Shown here: positions 12,571 to 24,400 of the stretch, piece after piece
Layout of the letters: each line of letters opens with the position of its first letter
Numbering within the stretch: the stretch's first letter is position 1
Source of the DNA: Arenicola marina
Taxonomy: Eukaryota; Annelida; Polychaeta; Arenicolidae
NCBI GenBank assembly: GCA_964019135.1
Contig: OZ025248.1
Span: 40,231,670-40,295,669 of the forward strand
Direction: 5' to 3'
Length of the DNA stretch: 64,000 nucleotides
The notes under the pieces: generated by a model
What the model saw: the letters and a program-made list of their open reading frames with translations, nothing else
Told to the model about the DNA's origin: nothing
The model's database searches: none
Translations under genes and position numbers: made by a program

Positions 12571-12698
12571 TGGAATGAATTGGTGTTTAATGCGGCCTTT
12601 GTACGTGCATGCACGGACTAAACTGCCGGTACGATGAAGGATGAATGGATGACACAAGGCCTAGTTTAGGTGCCCAGGTCTAGTCCGCTAACCACCGC
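12571..12698 (-). mobile_element. tRNA-derived SINE, copy B (minus strand, B box deleted)
   Basis: Read on the minus strand, this matches the SINE at 13310-13497 along its length. The head word GGTGGTTAGCG is followed by CTAGACC, then GGGCACCTAA, TCCTTCATCGT, GTTTAGTC and TTAAACACCAA near the tail. The head lacks the roughly 35 bp between CTAGACC and GGGCACC that carry the polymerase III B box in copy A. SINEs are non-autonomous retrotransposons copied by LINE reverse transcriptase. This copy is probably unable to start Pol III transcription from its own promoter. Confidence 0.75.
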
Positions 12699-13296
12699 AA
12701 GGAGATTGCGCCACCCGCAGTGTGAGGATAACGAAAAACGTAAAATGCGGGTTATTTCTTGGTTCCACAAGCTTGAACCGCGCTTGAGATTCCGAGGCTC
12801 CTGGTTTAAAATAAGAGCGCGGTTTTGGGATCAAATCCTGGCCACGTTAATTATGATGATGTCGTGACGTCATGACGTGACGCACGATAACGTCCGAGTA
12901 GCAAATCGCCAACCTTTGTATCCTCAACCATGACTTTGAATAGGAATGCGCTACGATTGCCAGCCCTTCGGTTAGGACTAGACAAATGACCAGAAATGGT
13001 TATACTTGACCGTCAGTCAGGGCTAAAATCTCCATTAGTCATCCAAAACTCATCAGTAGCCGCCCGACAATAGGATCACCCAAGCGCTCTAAAGCCCATC
13101 GCTGAACATTAGATCCAAATAGAGCATGTGAAGCAATTTTCTGTAACATAATGTAAATACTGTAGCTTTAGCTTGCGTGTATGTAATTACAAAAACAATG
13201 AAAAATTCACAGATAACATACAAATCGAACTGACTGACATATGACGAAAAATCGTAGATGTGTTTTGCACGATTCTTGTCATAACAATGAACCCCC
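12699..13296. other. Spacer between two SINEs, with CRE-like sites
   Basis: No gene. TGACGTCA at 12865-12872 is directly followed by TGACGTGA at 12873-12880, a tight pair of CRE-type sites. The remainder is unremarkable AT-rich sequence. Confidence 0.5.
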
Positions 13297-13309
13297 TCCT
13301 TCAAAGAGG

Positions 13310-13497
13310 CGGGGGGCCTCCCTGGTGTAGTGGTTAGCGCACTAGACCGCAGATCAATAGGTCCTGGGTTCGAATCCGGGCTCGGGCACCTAATCTGGGG
13401 CATGTTTCATTCCTTCATCCTTCATCGTCTCGGGAGGTTCCTTGGCCCAATTTAGCCTGTATGTGCACAAAAGTGGCCTAAAACACCAACATTCCAT
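13310..13497 (+). mobile_element. tRNA-derived SINE, copy A (best preserved)
   Basis: The head contains A box TGGTGTAGTGG (13323-13333) and an exact B box GGTTCGAATCC (13367-13377). Both are Pol III promoter elements of a tRNA, here closest to tRNA-Glu or tRNA-Val types. Only about four of seven acceptor-stem pairs form, so it is not a working tRNA. A roughly 100-bp body shared with copies B and C follows, ending AAGTGGCCTAAAACACCAAC and an ATTCC tail. Flanking 13-bp direct repeats (13297-13309 and 13498-13510, one mismatch) look like target-site duplications, giving a 188-bp element. Confidence 0.85.
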
Positions 13498-13510
13498 TCC
13501 TTCAAAGAAG

Positions 13511-13918
13511 CCCCCTCCTTAAAACCCATTCTTGGCCTTTTAGTACAACATTATGGTTCGTGTAGTAAGTTTAAGAACTGACATTAAACCGCTCATTTTT
13601 TTTGGGTTAAGACTTAAGCCTGTTCATCCGCCTACTGACATCTGCCAATCAAAATCGAGACGAAATGATTAATGGCTTGTGTGGCAAGGCAGGTTATGCG
13701 AAGATCAGCCATCAGCCGGCAATAATCACGCTAATGATCTATGACTGTGTGTTCGTCTAGAGTAAATTCACAAATTCATCAGCATGACATTCCAAGACGA
13801 GGCTTATACCATCAAGTGTTTAATATGTTAAAGTGAACTAAACACGTGACCAACTCGTATTACTACATCAGTTGTCTTCACATAGGATCAACGCCAGCAA
13901 AATTAGCCTTAGGATAAA
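13511..13918. other. Intergenic DNA, no gene recognised
   Basis: Unique-looking sequence with no reading frame or RNA signal of note. Confidence 0.5.
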
Positions 13919-14458
13919 TCACACGTCCCCACTAGACACGTCCCCACTAGACATGTCCCTACTAGACATGTCCCTACTAGACACGTCCCCATTAGACTCG
14001 TCCCCATTAGACACACCCCTACTAGACACATTACCACTAGACACATCTCCAATAGGCTCGTCCCCATTAGACATATCCCACCTAGACGCGTTCCCACGAG
14101 ACATGTCCCCATGAGACACGTCTCTACTAGACAGAATACCGTCTAGACGCATCCCCACTAGACACATCCCCAATAGGCTCGTCCCTACTAGACATGTCCT
14201 AACTAGACACGTCCCTACTAGACACGTCCCCACTAGACACGTCCCCACTAGACACGTCCCCACTAGACACGACCCCACAAGGCACGTCCTCACTAGACAC
14301 GTCCATACTAGACACGTCCCCACTAGATATGCCATCATTAGACACGTCTCCACTAGACGCGTCCCCACTAGACACGTCCCCATTATACACGTCCCTACTA
14401 GACACGTCCCCACTAGACATGTCCCCACTAGACAGGTCCCAACTAGACACGTACCCAT
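13919..14458 (+). repeat. 15-bp minisatellite (CTAGACACGTCCCCA)
   Basis: About 36 tandem copies of a 15-bp unit with point variants. Most copies contain CTAGAC and ACGTCC. As 15 is a multiple of three, five-residue repeats stay open in frames on both strands (up to 186 codons on the minus strand). Variants change the encoded residues freely, which argues against a selected protein. Confidence 0.95.
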
Positions 14459-17144
14459 TAACCGCTCTCCGTTCCGCAAACCAAGTGATATTATATTGAC
14501 TCATGAATATCGCTCAAACATGCGTCTCTTTGTGTTGGAGGGGGTCGGGGTTTTTATGTCCGAGGGGTCTAAGCGTCAGATGCCATGTGCAAGGCCGCTG
14601 GCAAAAAAACCTGTGGAGGTAAAGATTGGCAGGACGCTGTCATGCTAATACAATGTGCGTCCGAATGTAAATGTCATGGGGTGTAATCAGATGCCGTAAC
14701 CTATACCATTACTCGACTTAAAACGTCCCGATCGCCCTCCAGTTTGTCACTGTGTTCAGCTTTTCTGTATTCCATTTAATATGTGGCATCGTTGCCCCAA
14801 TTGCCTGGTCCCGTTAGTGCATCTGGTCTGACTGGTGTAAGGCAGTCCTGTTTGCTTGTTAATCGCCATCCCCTGCCTCAGTGCATTAAGCGGCAATGGA
14901 TCCTCCTTTCCCTCTCTCTCTTTGAACTTTGTTTCTCTCTTTCCATTCCTCTTCAGTATTTTCTTCACGCTATTCATCTCAGTCAGATATCTTGAGTTGG
15001 CTATCCGTTTTCTTACCATTTCACAGGTCTTTTTTTGTGTGTGTGGAGGCGGGGGAGGGGTAGGGGTGGGTGACGGGGGGGTGGAGGGGTATGGAGCGGA
15101 TGGGGCGCCGTATATTGGTTCTCCGGTGTGTGTCAGATGGAACCAGACACCAAGCTTTTAAAGGTCTGACAAGCAGTTTTCAAACTTCCGGTTATCAGTC
15201 AGTCAGAAACAATTGCCTTCGCGGGACGTGAAGCGCCTTGGCCTTGCGTGGGGCGTTGTGTTATGACGTGGGGGCGAGTGGGATGGGAGACGGGGTGTTG
15301 GTGGAGGTGGTGGCGGTAGTATAATTAAGGTGCGGGGAGTAGTACATGAGGGTTTAACACAGCAGCAGACCCTCACCATAGCAGCCAGTGAGTGTTGAGT
15401 TGGGATGGAGACCACGGTGGGGGTTCTGAGAACTTTGTTGGCGGCTTCCTGTGGCGGGCATTCCTTGGCCTCCGCTGGGTGCGTGGTCTGCAGCAAGTCT
15501 GTGGAAGGTGGGTGGGGGCCGGGGCGACGTGGTTCCATTTTGTCGTGCCTGCACATTACTTCATGAATCACAAGACAAACCTTTTAAATTCACTTCCTCA
15601 TGTCTATTGTCGACGTGAGGCAGGGACACAACTTGACCATATTTCTTCACTTCTTCAACGTGCAACGTGCCTTACATTATTAGCATCCGATGAGTTGTTG
15701 ATGCCATGTAAGTGTATTAGGAGGGAGGGGGGGGGGGCGGGGGTGGGGGAGGGGGAATCCATCTGAATCGCGAATCGCCACGAATTAGGAAGAGTAATAT
15801 GTAACCTCCAAGAGGAGGACAGCTCAAGACTGGGCCTTAAAAGTTACATCGTGAATATCGAGCATATTATCCCAAAGTGCTATAATAACTAATCGCGGTA
15901 AATAGTGTATGTAGTCTAGTGTAGATCGCGATTTTAAATCTTAATGACTTGTCTTGTATTTAGCATTATATCGCTACATTTGCCACGATATGGGACAAGT
16001 TATAATCCGATAATTAATATCATACAGTTTCATAGTTCACACCTTTCACTCTTTTGGAATTTATCGCGTTCAGTTCTTTGATCTAAATAATGAAATATAC
16101 CTTTACATTTCGGTTCGAATTAATTCCAATATAATACGAGCAGCGTGCAATAATTGTTTATATTGAAAAGTTGCAATGTGATAATGTAATTACGCCAATC
16201 TTCATTATGTCAAGCTTTTTCTCACACGTCAATTGTCAACAATGAATGAACGCACGTTAAGACATTACCAGTGGCAAGTGTTCAGCCTCTTCCCCCGGTC
16301 CCCCCGAAGCCGAACAATCAACTCGGGGCTTATTACTGGGTTATATACTCCAGGAGGGAGCATTCACATGGAGTCGAGTTTGGGACATATATATATGAAT
16401 ATATAAATATATATATCGACGTCTGGTGCCCTGGGCAAACACACTTCCTCCAAATATATTTCACTTACATCAACCTTGTAGTATAACAAACGTGAACAAG
16501 GCTGTGATGTCGAGGACCAACATCGCTCGCCCAGATATCCCCAAGTCCTCTGTATCCCTCTGTTCGGATCTCTGTCTTCTCGCTTCTTTCTCTCACTTTA
16601 TATGTCTATGTTTCTCCCTGTCTGACACTCACTCTATCTCCCTCTCCATGTCACCCCTCCCCCTCTCCCCCCTCGCTCTCTCTCTCTCTCTCCCTCCTTC
16701 TCGCTTCCTCGACCAACCGTAATGTTTTCAAGGAACCTACACATATTGCTTTGCCTCTACAGTCATAAAGTTACAGTTGGCTACAGATGTCTAAATATCA
16801 CAAGGGTCGGCCATGTTTCCCCAGTCGCGCCTTCAAAGGATGGGGTCTGTTTATCCCAGGGAAGCCTCCCGAAGGTGAGGCGGCGACTGGGCAAGCAGGG
16901 GGGTGAATGGCGCGTGGATGGTGAGGCACGGTGGGGGCGGGAGTCAGTCAGCCAGTCGGGTACATGGATCGACAACTTGGATGAGGGGGAAGGAGAAAAA
17001 AAACATTCATCAATTGCGTCCCTCTTATATGTTCTTAAAGGTTTCTAATTGTAACTGTTATCTTGTGTGAATTCATTAGTATCTGTTTGACCTAGTTAAT
17101 GTGTTGCATACATTGATTTTTTAAACTAAATAGATGTCATATTT
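14459..17144. other. Intergenic DNA, no gene recognised
   Basis: Long stretch with only short or low-complexity frames. Contains G-rich DNA at 15045-15095 and 15255-15330, a G run at about 15726-15737, and a CT-rich tract at about 16560-16705. No protein or RNA gene recognised. Confidence 0.5.
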
Positions 17145-17335
17145 TGTAATGAATATATATCATATTTTATAATTGATACATATCTCATGTTATCATATTA
17201 ATAAATATCCTATATTATACAAAATAAATATGATATATTATAATAAGTCAATATCTTATATTATAATAAATAAATATCAAATTTTATAATCACTATATAT
17301 AATTATCTACTATAATACATAAATATCACTCCTTC
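17145..17335 (+). repeat. AT-rich diverged repeat (ATATCATATTTTATAAT words)
   Basis: Six or so degenerate copies of a roughly 30-bp A/T unit containing AATATC and TTATAAT words. Old microsatellite or minisatellite DNA. Confidence 0.6.
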
Positions 17336-17737
17336 GCAGATGTAAAACATAATAACGGCCATGTTGTAGGTGATATATCTTCTAATGATAACAGTTCATA
17401 TTTATTCAACGAAGTCACAACCACAACGGTTGTTTGGCGACGTACGTGAAATGTTGCTGTGCGGTACATGTCCGATTAAGCCAGTCAATGTTCCTCCTTG
17501 AGCATTACGTGTGGCCCAGTAGCTTCTGAACAGGCCGGTTGACTCTGTTAATTGATTGTCCTTGACACTTTGCCCGACGAGCGGTGTTTTTACCCTCGCT
17601 GTTACATATTGGGGGAATATTTGGAGACGGCGGGTGTGCCAGTCCCTGGGGACTCATCGGGGGTCAGGCGGATGCACCACGGGTCAACTTGTCTCAGAAG
17701 TCATTAGTTCAATACGGGCTTCCCATGCAGTATTACC
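17336..17737. other. Intergenic DNA, no gene recognised
   Basis: No supported feature. Confidence 0.5.
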
Positions 17738-17892
17738 CCTCGCCTCCTCCTCCTCCTCTTCCTCCTCCTCCTTCTCCTCCTCCTCCTCCTCCTCCTCCCC
17801 CTCCTCCTCCTCCACCCCTCCTCCTCTTCCCCACCCTCCTCCTTCTCCTCCTTCTCCTCCTCCTCCCCTCCTCCTCCTCCTCCTCCTCCCAC
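17738..17892 (+). repeat. (CTC)n trinucleotide / polypyrimidine tract
   Basis: About 150 bases of nearly pure pyrimidine, mainly CCT/CTC triplets with CCC and TTC interruptions. The mirror-symmetric polypurine-polypyrimidine duplex could form triplex (H-DNA). Frames read poly-Ser, poly-Pro or poly-Leu and are not genes. Confidence 0.95.
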
Positions 17893-19369
17893 CTATTCCT
17901 ATTTACTGTATTACACTTTCTGACCCGTACCTCCTGCCCTCCGCCAAGCTATAAGCGCGAGCGTCCGTCTTACCCCCATACGGCACCCACACACACCCAG
18001 TAATCCCCAAAGTGGTGGCACCACCCCCTCCGCATCCCGTGCTTCCCTCCCTCCCTCCCTTCGCTTGGGATCTTGTCGATATTCGGTGGAAAGGTCACCG
18101 CCGCCATCGCTCCATGGTTGAGTGTTTTCCGTCCGGTCGTCCGTTGTGGGACCACGACACATTGAACTGCTGCTACCCCCACCCTCCGACCGTAGCCTCA
18201 GCTAGCGACTCAGGGGTCATAGGTGGGGGGGGGGAGGCGGGGTGGTTGGGGGCGGTCAACACGTGCAAGGGTCAAGTCTCAACAGGACGCCCTAATGCCA
18301 CCAAAAGTCCTGTTTTCTCAACCCCAAGACTTGCCGCCCGCCGGATGTTCTCCCGGTACGCCACGCCCCACCCCGCCGGCCGGGACCGGGGGCTGCCCGG
18401 GTGGCCCTGCTAGAGACCCCTAGCGAGTAATTACAGTTTCTGTGAACGGCGAGGTGGCGACACCTGTCATGGCTCTATGAGGCTATGGAGAATGGTGTAT
18501 TAAACGATGAATAACCGTGACGATATCGCCCCACCAAAACCTGTTGTTTGTTCTAGGAGTGCGCCTTGTTTTTGCGCGGTCCCCAAATTAACAATACCGC
18601 TGAGACCTCACACTACAAAAGGCCACACTTCCGGTCTCCCTCTACCCCCTATAGCCCTGTTGGGCGAGGATCACGCCTTCCCATCAACACGGTGCCTCAT
18701 CCCATACATTCAAACGAACAAACAGCCAGCAGTCGATCCTCGCAAACATAATAGCCGTTATAGGTCACGGCGAGGATAATACGACAACCCCCCCCCCCCC
18801 CTCCCACCTCCCCCCGCCTACGTCACCCCCGCACCAACCTACACCCTCTCCCACCTCACCCCCGCACAAACCCCCCACCCTCTCCCACCTCACCCTCCTT
18901 CGCCAGACCTCACCCACTTCTGCCACCAGACTAGCGCCATACCGGAAGTGGCTGCCATTTCCGGGTAACGTGCCCTCCTACTGGGCCTCAAGTGCCATCC
19001 AGATCCCGACGAGTCACGTGACAACGTGGGTACGTCTGAGGGTGTTCAGCAAGCCTGGAGAAGACTTGTTGCTTCCAGACGCAATCCGTTTGCCAGGATA
19101 CACAACTCCACATATTCCGGTGGTAAGGATTCCTTATCATATCCTCTGAAATCTTCTTGAAGACGTTCGTCTGTTTCCCGTCTGAGCTTTTTTTCTCCCG
19201 GATAACTCACCACCATTTGAGCTTTCTATCATAATCTGAACGCACGGTACCAGGTCGTTCTTTCTTGTAATTTTTTTGACAGTGGGTCAAAAAAAATATT
19301 ATGAAAGTGATGTTTCCGACAGTACTAGAGTATAACAGTCGGCCGGTGTTTTTCCGGAAGTTTTCTGGA
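17893..19369. other. Intergenic DNA, no gene recognised
   Basis: C-rich low-complexity DNA at 18786-18905 includes two or three copies of a roughly 34-bp unit with CCCTCTCCCACCTCACC. The rest is mixed sequence without credible coding potential. Confidence 0.5.
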
Positions 19370-19462
19370 CTGCTTCATGGGTAGCACATTGAACTGGAGA
19401 TCAGTCGACAGACCCAGGTTCGTGATCCTCGAGTTCGGTACACGGATCTGAAGACTGTTCCC
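19370..19462 (+). mobile_element. Diverged tRNA-SINE head, copy D
   Basis: Aligns by eye with the head of copy A: GGTAGCACATTGAACTGG for the A-box side, then GAGATCAGTCGAC, then a B-box-like GGTTCGTGATCC at 19417-19428 (one extra base), then ATCTGAAGACTGTTC where copy A has ATCTGGGGCATGTTTC. The SINE body does not follow. The 40-bp satellite begins at once. Identity is clearly lower than among copies A to C, so assignment to the same family is tentative. Confidence 0.45.
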
Positions 19463-22400
19463 CTCATTGAATGATACCTCTGTTATCATACTCCAGCTTC
19501 ACCTCATTGCGTGATACCTCTGATATCTCTGATGTCATATGCCAGCTTCAACTCATTGCATGATATTTCTAATGTCATATTTCAGCTTCCCTTCATTGCA
19601 TGATACCTCTGATGTCATATTCCAGCTTCCCTTCATTGCGTGATACCTCTGATATCATATCCCAGCTTACCCTCATTGAATGAAACTTCTGATGTCATAT
19701 TCCAGCTTCCCTGCATTGCGTGATACCTCTGATGTCATATTCCAGCTTCCCTTCATTGCATGATACCTCTGATGTCATATTCCAGCTTCCCTTCATTGCA
19801 TGATACCTCTGATGTTATATTCCAGCCTCCCCTCATTGCATGATACATCTTATGTCATATCCCAGCTTCCCTTCATTGCATGATACCTCTGATGTCATAT
19901 TCCAGCTTCAGCCGATTGCGTGATACTTCTGAAGTCATATTCCAGCTTCCCTTCATTGCGTGATACCTCTGATATCATATTCCAGCTTCCCCTCATTGCA
20001 TGATACCCCTGATGTCATATTCCAGCTTCCCTTCATTGCGTGATACCTCTGATATCATATTCCAGCTTCCCTTCATTGCATGATACCTCTGATGTCATAT
20101 TCCAGCTTCCCTTCATTGCATGATACCTCTGATGTCATATTCCAGCTTCCCTTCATTGCATGATACCTCTGATGTCATATTCCAGCTTCTCTTCATTGCG
20201 TGATACCTCTGATGTCATATTCCAGCTTCCCTTCATTGCATGATACCTCTGATGTCATATTCCAGCTTCCCTTCATTGCATGATACCTCTGATGTCATAT
20301 TCCAGCTTCCCTTCATTGCATGATACCTCTGATGTCATATTCCAGCTTCTCTTCATTGCGTGATACCTCTGATGTCATATTCCAGCTTCCCTTCATTGCA
20401 TGATACCTCTGATGTCATATTCCAGCTTCCCTTCATTGCATGATACCTCTGATGTCATATTCCAGCTTCCCTTCATTGCATGATACCTCTGATGTCATAT
20501 TCCAGCTTCCCTTCATTGCATGATACCTCTGATGTCATATTCCAGCTTCCCTTCATTGCATGATATCTCTGATGTCATATTCCAGCTTCCCTTCATTGCA
20601 TGATACCTCTGATGTCATATTCCAGCTTCCCTTCATTGCATGATACCACTGATGTCATATCCCAGCTTTCCTTCATTGCATGATACTTCTGATGTCATAT
20701 CCCAGCTTCCCTTCATTGCATGATACCTCTGATGTCATATTCCAGCTTCCCTTCATTGCGTGATACCTCAGATGTCATATTCCAGCTTCCCTTCATTGCG
20801 TGATACCTCTGATGTCATATTCCAGCTTCCCCTCATTGCATGATACCTCAGATGTCATATTCCAGCTTCCCTTCATTGCGTGATACCTCTGATGTCATAT
20901 TCCAGTTTCCCCTCATTGCATGATACCTCTGATGTCATATTCCAGCTTCCCTTCATTGCATGATACCTCTGATGTCATGTTCCAGCTTCAGCCGATTGCG
21001 TGATACTTCTGATGTCCTATTCCAGCTTCCCCTCATTGCATGATATCTCTGATGTCCTATTCCAGCTTCCCCTCATTGCATGATATCTCTGATGTCATAT
21101 TCCAGCTTCCCTTCATTGCATGATACCTCAGATGTCATATTCCAGCTTCCCTTCATTGCGTGATACCTCTGATGTCATATTCCAGCTTCCCCTCATTGCA
21201 TGATACATCTGATGTCATATTCCAGCTTCCCTTCATTGCATGATACCTCTGATGTCATATTCCAGCTTCAGCCGATTGCATGATACATCTGATGTCATAT
21301 TCCAGCTTCCCTTCATTGCATGATTTCTCTGATGTCATATTTCAGCTTCCCCTCATTGCGTGATACCTCTGATGTCATATTCCAGCTTCCCTTCATTGCA
21401 TGATACATCTGATGTCATATTCCAGCTTCCCTTCATTGCATGATATCTCTGATGTCATATTCCAGCTTCCCTTCATTGCATGATACCTCTGATGTCATAT
21501 TCCAGCTTCCCTTCATTGCATGATGCCTCTGATGTCATATTTCAGCTTCCCTTCATTGCGTGATACCTCTGATGTCATATTTCAGCTTCCCTTCATTGCA
21601 TGATACCTCTGATGTCATATTCCAGCTTCCCCTCATTGCATGATACCTCTGATGTCATATTCCAGCTTCCCTTCATTGCATGATACATCTGATGTCATAT
21701 TCCAGCTTCCCTTCATTGCATGATACATCTGATGTCATATTTCAGCTTCCCTTCATTGCATGATACCTCTGATGTCATATTCCAGCTTCCCTTCATTGCG
21801 TAATACCTCTGATGTCATATTTCAGCTTCCCTTCATTGCGTGATACCTCTGATGTCATATTTCAGCTTCCCTTCATTGCGTGATACCTCTGATGTCATAT
21901 TCCAGCTTCCCTTCATTGCATGATACATCTGATGTCATATTCCAGCTTCCCTTCATTGCATGATATCTCTGATGTCATATTCCAGCTTCCCTTCATTGCA
22001 TGATACCTCTGATGTCATATTCCAGCTTCCCTTCATTGCATGATGCCTCTGATGTCATATTTCAGCTTCCCTTCATTGCGTGATACCTCTGATGTCATAT
22101 TTCAGCTTCCCTTCATTGCATGATACCTCTGATGTCATATTCCAGCTTCCCCTCATTGCATGATACCTCTGATGTCATATTCCAGCTTCCCTTCATTGCA
22201 TGATACATCTGATGTCATATTCCAGCTTCCCTTCATTGCATGATACATCTGATGTCATATTTCAGCTTCCCTTCATTGCATGATACCTCTGATGTCATAT
22301 TCCAGCTTCCCTTCATTGCGTAATACCTCTGATGTCATATTTCAGCTTCCCTTCATTGCGTGATACCTCTGATGTCATATTTCAGCTTCCCTTCATTGCG

Positions 22401-24400
22401 TGATACCTCTGATGTCTTATTTCAGCTTCCCTTCATTGCATGATACATCTGATGTCATATTTCAGCTTCCCTTCATTGCATGATACATCTGATGTCATAT
22501 TCCAGCTTCCCTTCATTGCATGATACATCTGATGTCATATTTCAGCTTCCCTTCATTGCATGATACCTCTGATGTCATATTCCAGCTTCCCTTCATTGCG
22601 TAATACCTCTGATGTCATATTTCAGCTTCCCTTCATTGCGTGATACCTCTGATGTCATATTTCAGCTTCCCTTCATTGCGTGATACCTCTGATGTCTTAT
22701 TTCAGCTTCCCTTCATTGCATGATACATCTGATGTCATATTTCAGCTTCCCTTCATTGCATGATACCTCTGATGTCATATTCCAGCTTCCCTTCATTGCG
22801 TGATACCTCTGATGTCATATTTCAGCTTCCCTTCATTGCATGATGCCTCTGATGTCATATTTCAGCTTCCCTTCATTGCGTGATACCTCTGATGTCATAT
22901 TTCAGCTTCCCTTCATTGCGTGATACCTCTGATGTCATATTTCAGCTTCCCTTCATTGCATGATACCTCTGATGACATATTCCAGCTTCCCTTCATTGCG
23001 TGATACCTCTGATGTCATATTTCAGCTTCCCTTCATTGCGTGATACCTCTGATGTCATATTTCAGCTTCCCTTCATTGCGTGATACCTCTGATGTCTTAT
23101 TTCAGCTTCCCTTCATTGCATGATACATCTGATGTCATATTTCAGCTTCCCTTCATTGCATGATACCTCTGATGTCATATTCCAGCTTCCCTTCATTGCA
23201 TGATACCTCTGATGTCATATTTCAGCTTCCCTTCATTGCGTGATACCTCTGATGTCTTATTTCAGCTTCCCTTCATTGCATGATACATCTGATGTCATAT
23301 TTCAGCTTCCCTTCATTGCATGATACCTCTGATGTCATATTCCAGCTTCCCTTCATTGCGTGATACCTCTGATGTCATATTTCAGCTTCCCTTCATTGCA
23401 TGATGCCTCTGATGTCATATTTCAGCTTCCCTTCATTGCGTGATACCTCTGATGTCATATTTCAGCTTCCCTTCATTGCGTGATACCTCTGATGTCATAT
23501 TTCAGCTTCCCTTCATTGCATGATACCTCTGATGACATATTCCAGCTTCCCTTCATTGCGTGATACCTCTGATGTCATATTTCAGCTTCCCTTCATTGCG
23601 TGATACCTCTGATGTCATATTTCAGCTTCCCTTCATTGCGTGATACCTCTGATGTCTTATTTCAGCTTCCCTTCATTGCATGATACATCTGATGTCATAT
23701 TTCAGCTTCCCTTCATTGCATGATACCTCTGATGTCATATTCCAGCTTCCCTTCATTGCGTGATACCTCTGATGTCATATTTCAGCTTCCCTTCATTGCA
23801 TGATGCCTCTGATGTCATATTTCAGCTTCCCTTCATTGCGTGATACCTCTGATGTCATATTTCAGCTTCCCTTCATTGCGTGATACCTCTGATGTCATAT
23901 TTCAGCTTCCCTTCATTGCATGATACCTCTGATGACATATTCCAGCTTCCCTTCATTGCGTGATACCTCTGGTGTCATATTTCAGCTTCCCTTCATTGCG
24001 TGATACCTCTGATGTCATATTCCAGCTTCCCCTCATTGCATGATACCTCTGATATCTCTGATGTCATATGCCAGCTTCAACTCATTGCATGATATTTCTA
24101 ATGTCATATTCCAGCTTCCCTTCATTGCATGATACATCTGATGTCATATTTCAGCTTCCCTTCATTGCATGATGCCTCTGATGTCATATTTCAGCTTCCC
24201 TTCATTGCGTGATACCTCTGATGTCATATTTCAGCTTCCCCTCATTGCATGATACCTCTGATGTCATATTCCAGCTTCCCTTCATTGCATGATACATCTG
24301 ATGTCATATTCCAGCCTCCCCTCATTGCATGATACCTCTGATGTCATATTCCAGCTTCCCTTCATTGCATGATACCTCTGATGTCATATTCCAGCTTCAC
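19461..24400 (+). repeat. 40-bp satellite array, about 123 copies, higher-order structure
   Basis: Nearly uninterrupted 40-bp tandem repeat whose first half is TGATACCTCTGATGTCATAT. The other half carries CCAGCTTCC and TTCATTGCA. The register is exact from 19561 to about 24050. Diagnostic variants recur at fixed multiples of 40, for example TGATATCTCT at 21441 and 21961 (520 bp) and GATGTCTTAT at 22411, 22691, 23091, 23251 and 23651. This shows higher-order repeats of 13, 7, 10 and 4 units. A 49-bp variant unit occurs only near the two ends. Stops occur in all frames, so the array is noncoding. Confidence 0.97.

Noticed and set aside
13316..13390. Functional tRNA gene
   Set aside because: A and B boxes are good, but only about four of seven acceptor pairs form and the T stem has a mismatch. 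The sequence continues into a body shared with other dispersed copies, so it is a SINE head.
19461..24400. CRISPR array (regular 40-bp periodicity)
   Set aside because: There are no unique spacers between repeats. The whole period is repeated, and the context is eukaryotic.
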